A DNA stretch of 64,000 bases, from the NCBI RefSeq assembly GCF_900101765.1, contig NZ_LT627735.1, positions 1,590,001-1,654,000 on the forward strand, given 5' to 3'. The stretch is from Nonlabens sp. Hel1_33_55. Lineage in GTDB: Bacteria; Bacteroidota; Bacteroidia; Flavobacteriales; Flavobacteriaceae. Below, one piece after another: positions 10,829 to 19,625 of this stretch. Both the position numbers and the translations under genes were made by a program. The notes beneath the pieces were generated by a model. The model did no database searches. It saw only the letters and a list, made by a program, of their open reading frames with translations, and had not been told where the DNA came from. Within the stretch, counting starts at the first letter, position 1. Each line of letters opens with the position of its first letter.

Positions 10829-12108
10829 TTATAAAGTTCCTTCCAGTTGGTTTTCTTACCGTACATCAAGATTCCGATGCGATAAATTTTAGCCGCCAAG
10901 TAAGCTACAAAAATTATGGATGTATAAAGTAGCAATATACTTATTGCCAGCTGCCACCATGCAATCTCACCAAATGGAATTCTCATTAACATCACTATAG
11001 GCGATGTCAATGGAATGTATGAGAAAATTACCGCTACCGTACCGTTGGGATTATCCATCACGCTAAAAAACCCAACATAAATGGCCAGCATCAATGGTAA
11101 GATAACAGGCAGCATAAATTGCTGTGTATCTGTCTCACTATCTACTGCAGCACCAATAGCCGTGTAAATAGCAGCATACAAAAAGTAACCACCAATAAAA
11201 TAAATAAAGAAACAAACTACAAGAGTCAATAATGGTAATTGCATGATATCGTTAACGATCAACTGCATCTCATCCATATTCTGGGCTTGATTGACCATTT
11301 CTTGATTGGCTGGATTTTGAAAGGCCTCAACCCCAAAAAATGCTGAGCCTACCATTATTAAAACAAACCCCAGTATCACCCAAATCACAAATTGTGTAAT
11401 ACCAGCAAGTGATGTTCCCGTGATTTTACCTAACATCAAATAAATAGGTTTGACAGAACTCACAATGATCTCGACAATACGATTGGTCTTTTCTTCAATG
11501 ACAGATCGCATGACCATGTTGCCATAAATGATAATGAACATCATAAGTAAATATCCAGCAGCGCCGCCCAGCGCTATTTTAACCCAACTTGAAGCTTTAC
11601 TACTCACTACTCCAGAGTAGGTTTGCAAGGTAACATCTGCTCTAACACGAGCATTTTCAAGGTCATTGAGATTGACTCCTTTTTCTACCAGATTGTTCTC
11701 TGTTGCTTTTTTAGAAAGCTTTTCTTCCATGGAGGTAATGAAAGATGTGGATGGTGAGTCGTTACTATAGATGGTTGCATCTACCTGATTTTGATCATCA
11801 TCAGTTAGATATATTAAGGCATAGTTTCCATTATTCTCACTAATGGCAATAGCATTGACAAGTTCCACATTATCCAATCGCTCATATTCAAAATCAGAAT
11901 TATCTTCAAACAACTGCCCATATCCAGCAGAAGATTGATCCAAGATAGCTACTTGTCGTGTCTCGCTTGAGTTGATACTCGTCAACCAACCAATAAGCAG
12001 TATCACGCCAATGAATATCAATGGACTAACAAACGTCATAATAACAAAAGTGCGATTGCGCACCTTGTTAATGTATTCCCGTTTTATGATCAACCACAAC
12101 TTATCCAT
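10813..12108 (-). CDS. ABC exporter permease, NatB/ABC-2 type
   Basis: 431 residues. One N-terminal membrane segment (~20-42) is followed by a large extracytoplasmic domain (~43-170) and five more segments between ~175 and 415, the ABC-2 exporter layout of NatB/YhaP-type permeases. The conserved EEKTNRIVEIIVSSVKP stretch sits after the second segment. It pairs with the ATPase encoded just upstream, whose end overlaps this start by 8 bases. Substrate unknown; NatAB relatives export Na+ or drugs. Confidence 0.88.
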   Translation of the reverse strand: MDKLWLIIKREYINKVRNRTFVIMTFVSPLIFIGVILLIGWLTSINSSETRQVAILDQSSAGYGQLFEDNSDFEYERLDNVELVNAIAISENNGNYALIYLTDDDQNQVDATIYSNDSPSTSFITSMEEKLSKKATENNLVEKGVNLNDLENARVRADVTLQTYSGVVSSKASSWVKIALGGAAGYLLMMFIIIYGNMVMRSVIEEKTNRIVEIIVSSVKPIYLMLGKITGTSLAGITQFVIWVILGFVLIMVGSAFFGVEAFQNPANQEMVNQAQNMDEMQLIVNDIMQLPLLTLVVCFFIYFIGGYFLYAAIYTAIGAAVDSETDTQQFMLPVILPLMLAIYVGFFSVMDNPNGTVAVIFSYIPLTSPIVMLMRIPFGEIAWWQLAISILLLYTSIIFVAYLAAKIYRIGILMYGKKTNWKELYKWLKY

Positions 12109-13030
12109 CCTGACGTACTGTTTTTATAAAAATTTCATTGACGCTAGGGATCACCTCGCTAAAATGAGTCAATTCTCCCAGCTGTGTCAATTCGTGAAGC
12201 AATTGAGGAACGGTAATATTCTCTGGAATATTAATGATAAGATCTGTCGTATTGTCGAGGCCTTTTAATTCTGCTGGGGTAACCGTCGCGATTGTATCCA
12301 GTTTGCGCAAGGCCTCTTCCTTATCATTACAAATGATGGAGACGGCATAAGTTCTATTTCTAAAGCTTTGTTTCACGTCGTTGAGCCTTCCTTCTAGAAC
12401 AACGTTTGATTTGTTGATGAGCGAAATGTAGTCACACAACTCCTCAACACTCTCCATACGATGCGTAGAAAATATGATGGTAGATCCTAAATCTCTTAAT
12501 CGCAAGATCTCATCTTTAATCAAGTCTGCATTCACAGGATCAAATCCAGAAAAGGGTTCGTCAAATATGAGTAAATCCGGTTCATGAAGTACAGTAACTA
12601 TAAACTGAACTTTTTGAGCCATTCCCTTAGAAAGCTCCTGTAGTTTTTTATTCCACCAGCCTTGCATTCCCAATCGATCGAACCAGTATTGCAATTTTTC
12701 TTTGGCAACTGATTTTTTCATTCCTTTAAGCTGTGCTAAATAAATGCACTGCTCGCCTACCTTCATGGATTTGTACAATCCACGTTCTTCTGGCATGTAC
12801 CCTATTTTAGAGATATGCTCTGGAACCAACTGTTCTCCATTTAGAAGTATGGTACCTGAATCTGGAACGGCAATTTGGTTGATGATTCTTATTAATGAAG
12901 TTTTACCAGCACCATTAGGTCCCAGCAATCCGTAAATACTTCCTTTAGGCACTCGTATGGTAACCTCATTAAGGGCTTTGTAGTCGCCGTAAGATTTTGA
13001 GATATTGACTGCCTCTAGAGCGTATTCCAT
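12101..13030 (-). CDS. ABC transporter ATP-binding protein, NatA-like
   Basis: 309 residues. Walker A GPNGAGKTS (~38-46), signature ELSKGMAQKVQ (~138-148), Walker B LLIFDEPFSGFDP (~159-171) and H-loop STHRM are all present, followed by a C-terminal accessory region of about 90 residues typical of DrrA/NatA-type exporters. It energises the permease encoded downstream (8-base overlap). It is the first gene of the minus-strand series; the 104 bases between it and the dnaJ terminator must hold its promoter, though no clean consensus was found. Confidence 0.93.
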   Translation of the reverse strand: MEYALEAVNISKSYGDYKALNEVTIRVPKGSIYGLLGPNGAGKTSLIRIINQIAVPDSGTILLNGEQLVPEHISKIGYMPEERGLYKSMKVGEQCIYLAQLKGMKKSVAKEKLQYWFDRLGMQGWWNKKLQELSKGMAQKVQFIVTVLHEPDLLIFDEPFSGFDPVNADLIKDEILRLRDLGSTIIFSTHRMESVEELCDYISLINKSNVVLEGRLNDVKQSFRNRTYAVSIICNDKEEALRKLDTIATVTPAELKGLDNTTDLIINIPENITVPQLLHELTQLGELTHFSEVIPSVNEIFIKTVRQDG

Positions 13031-13134
13031 AATTATGTTAATCGCGCTAAATTAACAATATAGCCCAGCAAATTGGGGCATTTTTGAATAATTTAATAGA
13101 CGCGACAATCGCTTCAAAAACGTCATAAAAAAAA

Positions 13135-13162
13135 CCCACCTCTCAATTGCTTGAGAGGTGGG
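13135..13162 (-). terminator. Terminator of grpE-dnaJ
   Basis: A perfect 12-bp stem (CCCACCTCTCAA with TTGAGAGGTGGG) and a 4-base loop. On the minus strand it is followed by eight T. It is a strong intrinsic terminator 90 bases past the dnaJ stop. T/A runs on both sides make it usable in either direction. Confidence 0.9.
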
Positions 13163-13252
13163 AAAAATTGCTATGAAAAAGAAAAATAACAATTGGTTGG
13201 TTAACCAATGTTGATCAAATATAAACTTATTTTTCAATTCTTTATAGTTTTC

Positions 13253-14386
13253 TTAAGAAAACATGTCTTTTACTTTTTCGAAAAATGATTTATCTCCTTT
13301 TTCTGGTGCTGGTTCAAAATGGGAATCTGTTTTCATGGATTCAAAGAAATCCTTTTGTTCCTTATTCAAACTACGTGGCGTCCATACATTTACGTGGACT
13401 AAAAGGTCTCCAGTTCCGTATCCATTGAGGCTAGGCATTCCTTTACCTCTCAGTCTTAGAATTTTTCCACTTTGAATTCCTGCTTCAATTGGGATTCTCA
13501 CTTTACCGGTTACGGTTTTGATTTCTTTTGAAGTTCCCAATACAGCATCAGGCACACTTACATACAAATCATAGTGCAAGTTATTTCCCTCGCGTTGTAA
13601 TTCTGCATGAGGTTTTACTTCTATATCCACCAGTAAATCGCCACTTACACCATTACCTGGTGCTTCATTTCCTTTACCACCTACTTTAAGACGCATGTCA
13701 CTTTCTACACCAGCCGGTATTTTGATAGCGACTGTTTCTTCTTCGGTAATCAATCCTTGATTGTCTGCACCGCTAGGCTTACTATCTAGTATTTGTCCAG
13801 ATCCACCACAAGTGGTACATGGAGCGCTAGTCTGCATGCGACCTAAGATGGTATTTTGTATTCTAGAAACCTGTCCAGACCCATTACAGGTAGTACATGT
13901 TTTATAGCTTACGCCTGGCGCTTGCTTTTTACGTTTCACTTTCACCTTCTTCTCAACGCCATTTGCAGCTTCTTCCAAAGTAAGTGAAACACGTATGCGC
14001 AAGTCTTTTCCTTTCACGCGTCGTTGACCGCCACGACCACCGAATCCTCCAAAACCAGAGAATCCGCCACCGCCGCCACCAAAAATATCACCAAACTGGC
14101 TGAATATGTCATCCATATCCATCCCGCCAAAGCCTTGACCACCGCCAAAACCTTGACCACCACCAGAAGTATAAGCCTGATGGCCTAACTGGTCATACCT
14201 AGACTTTTTCTGTGGATCACTTAAGGTTTCATATGCCTCAGCTGCTTTCTTGAAATTCTCCTCTGCAGCAGCATCGCCAGGGTTTTTATCTGGGTGAAAC
14301 TCAATGGCTTTTTTGCGATAGGCCTTTTTGATTTCGGCAGCGCTTGCTCCCTTTGAAATGCCTAGTATGTCATAAAAATCTGCCAT
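13253..14386 (-). CDS. dnaJ: Chaperone DnaJ (Hsp40) with one zinc centre
   Basis: 377 residues. The J domain (1-68) has the HPD motif, followed by a long Gly/Phe region (~73-120), a cysteine-rich region and the two substrate-binding C-terminal domains. It stimulates DnaK ATPase and delivers unfolded proteins. The cysteine-rich part has only two CxxCxGxG repeats (CTTCNGSG and CTTCGGSG) instead of four: positions matching the inner pair (zinc centre II) are kept, while the outer pair (zinc centre I) is replaced by cysteine-free sequence. The class I layout is otherwise intact, so this is a reduced zinc domain and not a DnaJ of another class. It lies one base downstream of grpE in the same operon. 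Confidence 0.95.
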   Translation of the reverse strand: MADFYDILGISKGASAAEIKKAYRKKAIEFHPDKNPGDAAAEENFKKAAEAYETLSDPQKKSRYDQLGHQAYTSGGGQGFGGGQGFGGMDMDDIFSQFGDIFGGGGGGFSGFGGFGGRGGQRRVKGKDLRIRVSLTLEEAANGVEKKVKVKRKKQAPGVSYKTCTTCNGSGQVSRIQNTILGRMQTSAPCTTCGGSGQILDSKPSGADNQGLITEEETVAIKIPAGVESDMRLKVGGKGNEAPGNGVSGDLLVDIEVKPHAELQREGNNLHYDLYVSVPDAVLGTSKEIKTVTGKVRIPIEAGIQSGKILRLRGKGMPSLNGYGTGDLLVHVNVWTPRSLNKEQKDFFESMKTDSHFEPAPEKGDKSFFEKVKDMFS

Positions 14387-14387
14387 A

Positions 14388-14945
14388 TTATTGTCCTATC
14401 ACTACTTTAGGGTAACGTACTATCTTGTCACCTAGTTTATATCCCTTTTCTATTACATCGATAATCTTGCCCTTCATATCATCACTAGGTGCAGGTATCT
14501 GTGTTACCGCTTCATGTTCATCTGCATTAAAGGTATCTCCTGCATTGACTTCCATCAATAACAGTCCTTTACCTACGAGCGTGTTGCGCAGTTTGTTATG
14601 GATAAGCACCACACCTTCAGACAACTGTTGATCTTCTGACTTCACTATTTCTAGAATCGCTCTATCAAAATCATCTAGAACAGGTATCATGTCCTTGAGA
14701 ACGCCTTCACCTGCAGTCTTGAAAAGCTCGATACGCTCCTTGGCGGTGCGTCGTTTATAGTTTTCAAATTCTGCAAACAACCTTAGATATTTATCTTTTT
14801 CCTTTTGAAGATCTTCGGCAAGCACTTCTTCCACGCTTTTTTCTTCTTGTTCTTCTTGCTCTACCGCTTCCGTTTCTGCAGTTTCCTGCTCAGTGACTTG
14901 ATCCTGTATTACTTCTTCCTGCTCGTTTTTATCTTTCTTTGCCAT
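14388..14945 (-). CDS. grpE: Nucleotide exchange factor GrpE
   Basis: 185 residues. A glutamate/glutamine-rich N-terminal ~50 residues precedes a long helix containing LRLFAEFENYKRRTAKER (~60-78). The beta-wing domain ends VIEKGYKLGDKIVRYPKVVIGQ, the GrpE C-terminal signature. It releases ADP from DnaK. First gene of the grpE-dnaJ operon. No HrcA/CIRCE inverted repeat was found upstream; a palindrome copy lies 53 bases before the start. Confidence 0.96.
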   Translation of the reverse strand: MAKKDKNEQEEVIQDQVTEQETAETEAVEQEEQEEKSVEEVLAEDLQKEKDKYLRLFAEFENYKRRTAKERIELFKTAGEGVLKDMIPVLDDFDRAILEIVKSEDQQLSEGVVLIHNKLRNTLVGKGLLLMEVNAGDTFNADEHEAVTQIPAPSDDMKGKIIDVIEKGYKLGDKIVRYPKVVIGQ

Positions 14946-14997
14946 GGTTATGACTTCCTTTAAATTTTATAATTTGAACTATGGTTGATGTTGGTTA

Positions 14998-15013
14998 CGC
15001 TTTCGCGAAAGCG
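14998..15013. repeat. Iterated palindrome copy, upstream of grpE
   Basis: Exact CGCTTTCGCGAAAGCG followed by AACTCATA. It lies in the divergent region between grpE (minus) and the YceI gene (plus), where it could affect either promoter. Confidence 0.95.
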
Positions 15014-15131
15014 AACTCATATCGAACCTTCCTGCACGCAATGGTCAAAAGTACTGCCACATAAAGATCGATGCCAAAATGTCACTGCATTATTTTAATA
15101 AACTTTTAACCAAACTATTTGTAGGTACATG

Positions 15132-15139
15132 TAATTTTG
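15132..15139 (+). promoter_or_regulatory. -7 box of the YceI gene
   Basis: TAATTTTG matches TAnnTTTG and lies 24 bases before the ATG. No good -33 partner is visible at the usual spacing. Confidence 0.45.
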
Positions 15140-15163
15140 CAGCTTAACAATTAAACCAAAAAA

Positions 15164-15817
15164 ATGACACGTAATTTTTTAAAAATCACAGGAATCGCAT
15201 CAATGATGATCTTTGCTGTATCCTGTAAGGACACACCTAATGAAGTTGATGCCATGGATGCAGAAACTGAAGCGATGGCGAGCGATGCTGCCGTTACTTA
15301 TAATGTAGATACAGATGCTTCTATCATCAATTGGGAAGGTTCTAAAGTAGGCGGAATGCACACAGGAACTATCGATATCCAAAGTGGTATGGTGATGGTA
15401 AATGGAGAAAATGTTGAAAGTGGTGAATTTACTATCGACATGAATTCTATCGCCGTGACTGACCTTGAAGGTGAAAGCGCAATGAGTCTTAAAGCTCACC
15501 TAGAAGGTACTGCAGAAGGTAAAGCGACTGACTTTTTTAATACTCCAGAATACCCAACTGCAAAATTTGTAGTTACTGGTCTTAATGGTAACACACTTGA
15601 AGGTAACCTTACTTTGAAAGACATTACTAAAAATGTTTCTTTCCCAGTAAACGTTTCTTATGATGGCGATAGAATGATGTTGACGTCTGAAGAATTTACT
15701 ATCGACAGAACAGATTGGGGAATCGTATATGGTTCTACTACTCTTGCTGATACTGTAAAGGACAAAGCAATATCTGATGATATGACATTGAAAGTAAATC
15801 TGGTTGCTACTAAGTAA
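15164..15817 (+). CDS. YceI family lipoprotein
   Basis: 217 residues with a lipobox ending in C21 (FAVSC), so a lipid-anchored envelope protein. The mature part matches the YceI fold: VDTDASIINWEGSKVGGMHTGTIDIQ (~47-72), then AHLEGTAEGKATDFFNTPEYPTAKF and NLTLKDITKNVSFPVNV. YceI proteins form a lipocalin-like barrel that binds isoprenoid chains; the role here is unknown. It is monocistronic, with a -7 box at 15132 and a terminator at 15844. Confidence 0.92.
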   Translation: MTRNFLKITGIASMMIFAVSCKDTPNEVDAMDAETEAMASDAAVTYNVDTDASIINWEGSKVGGMHTGTIDIQSGMVMVNGENVESGEFTIDMNSIAVTDLEGESAMSLKAHLEGTAEGKATDFFNTPEYPTAKFVVTGLNGNTLEGNLTLKDITKNVSFPVNVSYDGDRMMLTSEEFTIDRTDWGIVYGSTTLADTVKDKAISDDMTLKVNLVATK

Positions 15818-15843
15818 TCTGGTTGGTTAAATGATGAATGATG

Positions 15844-15866
15844 AAAGCCTCCTTTTGGGAGGCTTT
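15844..15866 (+). terminator. Terminator of the YceI gene
   Basis: Stem AAAGCCTCC / GGAGGCTTT with a 5-base loop, followed by further T on the plus strand. It starts 27 bases after the stop codon. Confidence 0.9.
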
Positions 15867-15900
15867 TTTTATTAGGTGATGATTGAGTATTATTGCTTTT

Positions 15901-16686
15901 ATGAAATTTTCTGCCTTTTTATTGATGCTTTTCCTTTTGGGAATTCTACAAAATACGAATGCTAACAATTACTTACCTGCGGTAGTTAGCGATTCTTCCA
16001 ACCAATTCATTGAGGTAAAAATAGACACGGTTCTTACCATTAGTTTACCTGGATATTATACCTATGAAAATGAATATTACGATGATGTCCACTCCAGGTA
16101 TTGGATGGCGTACAACGAAGATGATGACACCACTTTTATAGTTTCCCTTAGCACAAGTGAATATGAGTATTGTTTAGGCAATCTAGAGGAAATGAAAATT
16201 CACTACAACGAGCTTTCTGAAGAATGGAAAGCAGAAGAACCTGAAATGGAAATAATTGATGATTTCCAGCAAATGAATAAAGGGATTTATCTGGCTAATC
16301 TAGGTTATACGCTCTACGATTCAGAATACGATGAAACCTATAAATATGATCATTCCACTTTTCAGGTAAAGGAAAATCTCTATCAAGTAATCTACATTCA
16401 TCCAGTAAGTGCGCTACAAAATGAAATAGGAGATCAATTTCTCAAAAGTATTTCCATAGATGATGATTTCAAAGGAGTTAATCAATTTACTGCTTGTTCC
16501 AACCAAGATCCATTTAACGCAGGAGATTTTGACCGTCTAGGCTTATCAGCATACAACATTGGAATGGTCGCCGGCGGTGCTATTTGTGTGCTTCTACCCT
16601 TAGGCTTGATCATGATAATTGCACTTGTCATTTACAATAAACGCAAAAAGAAGAAGCAGGAAGAATGGAATAAATTGAATGGATAA
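15901..16686 (+). CDS. Hypothetical exported membrane-anchored protein
   Basis: 261 residues from the ATG at 15901; an upstream TTG at 15883 is in frame but would put a short extension before the signal peptide. A hydrophobic N-terminus (1-22, ending NTNAN) is followed by an acidic, Tyr-rich extracytoplasmic region (~25-210). One membrane segment near the C-terminus (GGAICVLLPLGLIMIIALVIY) is followed by a basic KRKKKK tail on the cytoplasmic side. The family is not recognised. The N-terminal part resembles envelope proteins that monitor or degrade peptides only in general composition. No neighbour gives a clue. Confidence 0.75.
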   Translation: MKFSAFLLMLFLLGILQNTNANNYLPAVVSDSSNQFIEVKIDTVLTISLPGYYTYENEYYDDVHSRYWMAYNEDDDTTFIVSLSTSEYEYCLGNLEEMKIHYNELSEEWKAEEPEMEIIDDFQQMNKGIYLANLGYTLYDSEYDETYKYDHSTFQVKENLYQVIYIHPVSALQNEIGDQFLKSISIDDDFKGVNQFTACSNQDPFNAGDFDRLGLSAYNIGMVAGGAICVLLPLGLIMIIALVIYNKRKKKKQEEWNKLNG

Positions 16687-16733
16687 CTCCAATTTTCTCC
16701 AATCTAATATTCAAAACATCTAAGATTTGAAAT

Positions 16734-17129
16734 TTACATCACAATTTCAAATGGTTGATTTTGTTCTATGTATTTATGAAAGAGAAAATGAATAGCAATG
16801 AAAATCACCATAGCAATTGACATGGTCCACCAACTCCAGTCTGAGAGATTAACATATGCCAGAAATCCAAAAAAGAAAAGCAACTGAATCATTTGCATCC
16901 ATTTGATCAAGATGCTTGATTTGACAAAATATGTTGTAGAGTTATCTAGTTGGGGTATTTCCTCACGAATCCAGAAACCGATTTTTAGCTCTACTTTATC
17001 TTCAGGATTTATTTTTAGATGGACGCTCTTTCCTTCTCTCAGTTCATCAACCCGTTTATCATTTACCATAACACTTAATGGTGGTGCGTGCTGCAACCAA
17101 TATCTACGTGCTGGGTATCTTAAAATCAT
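16734..17129 (-). CDS. Hypothetical membrane protein with two C-terminal helices
   Basis: 131 residues. A soluble N-terminal part (1-75) with alternating beta-type sequence (SVMVNDKRVDEL, SVHLKINPEDKVELKIGFW) precedes two membrane segments (~80-95 and ~98-115) and a short tail. No family recognised. It starts 4 bases after the stop of the epimerase gene on the same strand, so the two are probably co-transcribed. Confidence 0.65.
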   Translation of the reverse strand: MILRYPARRYWLQHAPPLSVMVNDKRVDELREGKSVHLKINPEDKVELKIGFWIREEIPQLDNSTTYFVKSSILIKWMQMIQLLFFFGFLAYVNLSDWSWWTMSIAMVIFIAIHFLFHKYIEQNQPFEIVM

Positions 17130-17133
17130 CCAT

Positions 17134-18045
17134 CTAAGATAGATATTTCTCCAATGCCGGTTTCAAATTAGAAAGTTCAAATTTATAACCTGCCTGCTCT
17201 ATCTTCTCACCACTCACATATTGGCTAGAAAGAACCGTGGCAGACATCTCACCCAGCATCAACTTCATCATAAAAGCAGGAACGTTAGGTAAAAAAACAG
17301 GCTTGTCTAGAACATCTCCTATGGTTTCCATAAGCGGTCTGTTTCTTACTGGATTGGGAGCGACTCCATTATAAACTCCTACCAGCTCATTTTCAGAAAT
17401 ATGTCTGAAGATCCCGACAAGATCGTCTATTGCTATCCAACTTTGCCACATCTTACCGTTGCCAAATCCTGCTCCGGCGTACATCTTGACAGGCTTAGCC
17501 ATTTGCTCTAATGCTCCACCTTTTGAAGCTAAAACAATTCCGATGCGGACAATGGAGTGTTTCAATCCTAATTCTTTGAACTGCTCGCCTACATCTTCCC
17601 AAGCCACACAGACTTCACCCAAAAAATTATCTGCTGTTGGTGGAACTTGATCTTCCGTCATGGGTTGGCCTTCCCATTTGTCTGGATAGATCCCTATGGC
17701 GCTTGCCGTTATGGCATGTTTAACTTGATGCTCATTATCTCTAAGAGTATTGATCAATAGCTCTGTACTATTGATACGGCTGGACATGATGCGATCCTTG
17801 GCTTCATCTGTCCATCGCTGGAATACCGATTCACCCGCAAGGTGAATGATGGTATCAACACCTTCCAAACAGGCTGCTTCTATAGACATCGACTTTACAT
17901 CCCATAAGAAGCCCTTGTAGTCCGCTTCATTTTTTATAGCGCTTTCTCTAGTGGTGAGATAATGGATTTGATGTCCTACAGACCTCAACTCTTTTGTCAA
18001 TTTTGAGCCTACCAATCCTGTGGCTCCTGTTATTAATAGCTTCAT
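17134..18045 (-). CDS. TIGR01777 family SDR epimerase (YfcH-like)
   Basis: 303 residues. The Rossmann NAD(P) motif LITGATGLVGSKL is at 3-15, with LAGESVFQRWTDEAKDRIMSSR (~69-90), the family hallmark LAGE...RW, and a C-terminal DUF1731-like part with SAxVLSSQYVSGEKI. Members are extended SDR proteins often called sugar-nucleotide epimerase or cell-division inhibitor SulA-like, without a proven reaction. First gene of a two-gene unit with 16734-17129. Confidence 0.88.
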   Translation of the reverse strand: MKLLITGATGLVGSKLTKELRSVGHQIHYLTTRESAIKNEADYKGFLWDVKSMSIEAACLEGVDTIIHLAGESVFQRWTDEAKDRIMSSRINSTELLINTLRDNEHQVKHAITASAIGIYPDKWEGQPMTEDQVPPTADNFLGEVCVAWEDVGEQFKELGLKHSIVRIGIVLASKGGALEQMAKPVKMYAGAGFGNGKMWQSWIAIDDLVGIFRHISENELVGVYNGVAPNPVRNRPLMETIGDVLDKPVFLPNVPAFMMKLMLGEMSATVLSSQYVSGEKIEQAGYKFELSNLKPALEKYLS

Positions 18046-18166
18046 GTTCCTAATTTAAACCTGAATAGATGATGGAGTTTATTCATTTGCTAGAAATTAA
18101 CGATTTGAAAGGCTAACTAGCTCAAATGAATTAAGAACTTGTTCCTTAGATTTTGAAAACAAAAAT

Positions 18167-19165
18167 ATGAGTAGTGATATACGTTGGGGAATAATGGGAT
18201 TGGGCAAGATCGCCCACAAATTTGCACAGGATTTAAAGCTCGTTGACAACGCAGTGATTATGGCGGTTGGCTCCAGATCCTTAGAGAAAGCAGAGGAGTT
18301 TTCAAAAACCTACGGCGCTCAAAAAGCACATTCCAGCTATGAAGACCTTGCCGCAGACCCTGATGTTGACATCATCTACATAGCCACACCTCACGCTTAT
18401 CACTATGAGAATACATTGATGTGTCTCAATCACGGCAAATCTGTATTATGTGAAAAGCCTATTGCGCTCAATCTTAAACAGGCAAACGAAATGGCAACGC
18501 TGGCGCGATCAAAAAACCTATTCTTAATGGAAGGAATTTGGACCAGATTTATTCCCGCTACGGTAAAGGTTTTAGAATTGCTGAACCAAAAAGTGCTTGG
18601 TAATCTTCTCTATGTAAAAGCAGATTTTGGTTTTAAGGTAAGCGCACCACCAGAAAGTAGATTGCTGGACAAGAGCCTTGGTGGCGGCGCACTCTTGGAT
18701 ATAGGTATATATCCGCTGTATTTGAGTATGTTGATATTGGGAGAACCGATGAATCTCAAAGCAAATGCTATACTAGCACCTAACGGCATCGACCAATTTT
18801 GTAGTGTGATTGCCAGTTTCCCTTATAACACGAGAGCCATCATGGAGTCGTCCTTTATTTCAAATACACCTACAGAAGCATTTATCTATGGTGAAAAAGG
18901 CTTCATCAAAATGCATCAGAAATTTCATCAGACTGAAAAAATTGAACTGCATCTTTACGAGAATCAATCCACAGAGGTATTTGAACTTCCCATAAGTGGT
19001 AATGGTTATGTGCATGAAATCCAGCATATCCACAAACAACTGCAATCTGGAAAAACGGAATCAGATCTCGTGCCACTAGATATGAGTTTGAAACTCACGC
19101 AGTATCTGGATGAAATCAAAGATCAAATTGGATACGGTACCACATCAAACGACCTGACATCATAG
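18167..19165 (+). CDS. Gfo/Idh/MocA family oxidoreductase
   Basis: 332 residues. The N-terminal NAD(P)-binding domain has WGIMGLGKIAHKFAQDL (~7-23) and the hallmark EKPIALNLKQA (~98-108). The C-terminal alpha/beta domain includes LLDIGIYPLYLSMLILG. The sequence is closest in style to dihydrodiol/xylose dehydrogenase-type members that oxidise sugars or cyclic diols with NADP+. The substrate is not inferable. The stop codon lies in the loop of a convergent terminator hairpin (19148-19178). Confidence 0.9.
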   Translation: MSSDIRWGIMGLGKIAHKFAQDLKLVDNAVIMAVGSRSLEKAEEFSKTYGAQKAHSSYEDLAADPDVDIIYIATPHAYHYENTLMCLNHGKSVLCEKPIALNLKQANEMATLARSKNLFLMEGIWTRFIPATVKVLELLNQKVLGNLLYVKADFGFKVSAPPESRLLDKSLGGGALLDIGIYPLYLSMLILGEPMNLKANAILAPNGIDQFCSVIASFPYNTRAIMESSFISNTPTEAFIYGEKGFIKMHQKFHQTEKIELHLYENQSTEVFELPISGNGYVHEIQHIHKQLQSGKTESDLVPLDMSLKLTQYLDEIKDQIGYGTTSNDLTS

Positions 19166-19178
19166 ACATCAGGTCGTT
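19148..19178. terminator. Bidirectional terminator overlapping a stop codon
   Basis: AACGACCTGA (19148-19157) pairs with TCAGGTCGTT (19169-19178). The TAG stop of the oxidoreductase (19163-19165) sits in the loop, so the left arm is coding. It separates convergent genes ending at 19165 and 19197. Confidence 0.7.
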
Positions 19179-19196
19179 GTTATAAAGTAATAGAGA

Positions 19197-19625
19197 TTAT
19201 ATCGCAATTCTAAGCGTGGTGTTTTCGGTTACTTCAAATTTTGCTTCGGCCCATGTTGGTGGCCCAAAACTCATCACGTTATTACTGACGCCATAAGATT
19301 CCTTAGGCATGCCGTTCACTTCAAAATCCATTCGTTGGTTGCCATTTAAATCCTGTAAAACGATGATCGCATATTCGCCGGCAGGAACATTTTCAAAAGT
19401 AACGGTAGCAACTCCATCTTTAATGCTTGAGCTATCTGCCATTAAAGGTGCAGCACGCATGAATTGGTCTTTAGTGCTCAGGGAAAAAATCATCTTGCCA
19501 TTGTCGTTGCGGGCATTGTCAACGTTGACGGTGATGCTGTAGGTTTCTACAGTTGTTTGTGGTGATTGCGCTTTCGCGAAAGCGGAAATAAGAATAAGAA
19601 CTAAGGTGGTCATAAGCGTTTTCAT
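19197..19625 (-). CDS. DUF2141 domain exported protein
   Basis: 142 residues with a signal peptide ending ISAFAKA before QSPQ. The mature domain has the DUF2141 pattern: TVNVDNARNDNGKMIFSLS, VTFENVPAGEYAIIVLQDLNGNQRMD and PKESYGVSNN. DUF2141 proteins are small periplasmic or secreted beta-sandwiches of unknown function. The signal-peptidase region is encoded by a palindrome copy (19569-19584), and residues AFAKAQSPQT are identical to those of the unrelated M28 peptidase at 5473-6879. Confidence 0.88.
   Translation of the reverse strand: MKTLMTTLVLILISAFAKAQSPQTTVETYSITVNVDNARNDNGKMIFSLSTKDQFMRAAPLMADSSSIKDGVATVTFENVPAGEYAIIVLQDLNGNQRMDFEVNGMPKESYGVSNNVMSFGPPTWAEAKFEVTENTTLRIAI
19569..19584. 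repeat. Iterated palindrome copy, inside DUF2141 signal peptide
   Basis: Exact CGCTTTCGCGAAAGCG read in frame as AFAKA. The bases upstream on the plus strand (GTTTGTGGTGATTG) nearly equal those of the copy at 6820. Confidence 0.95.

Noticed and set aside
13052..13237. 61-codon minus-strand frame
   Set aside because: Runs through the dnaJ terminator hairpin; gene-like features absent.
14946..15163. CIRCE (HrcA) operator for grpE-dnaJ
   Set aside because: No TTAGCACTC-N9-GAGTGCTAA element was found; the only inverted repeat there is the iterated palindrome.
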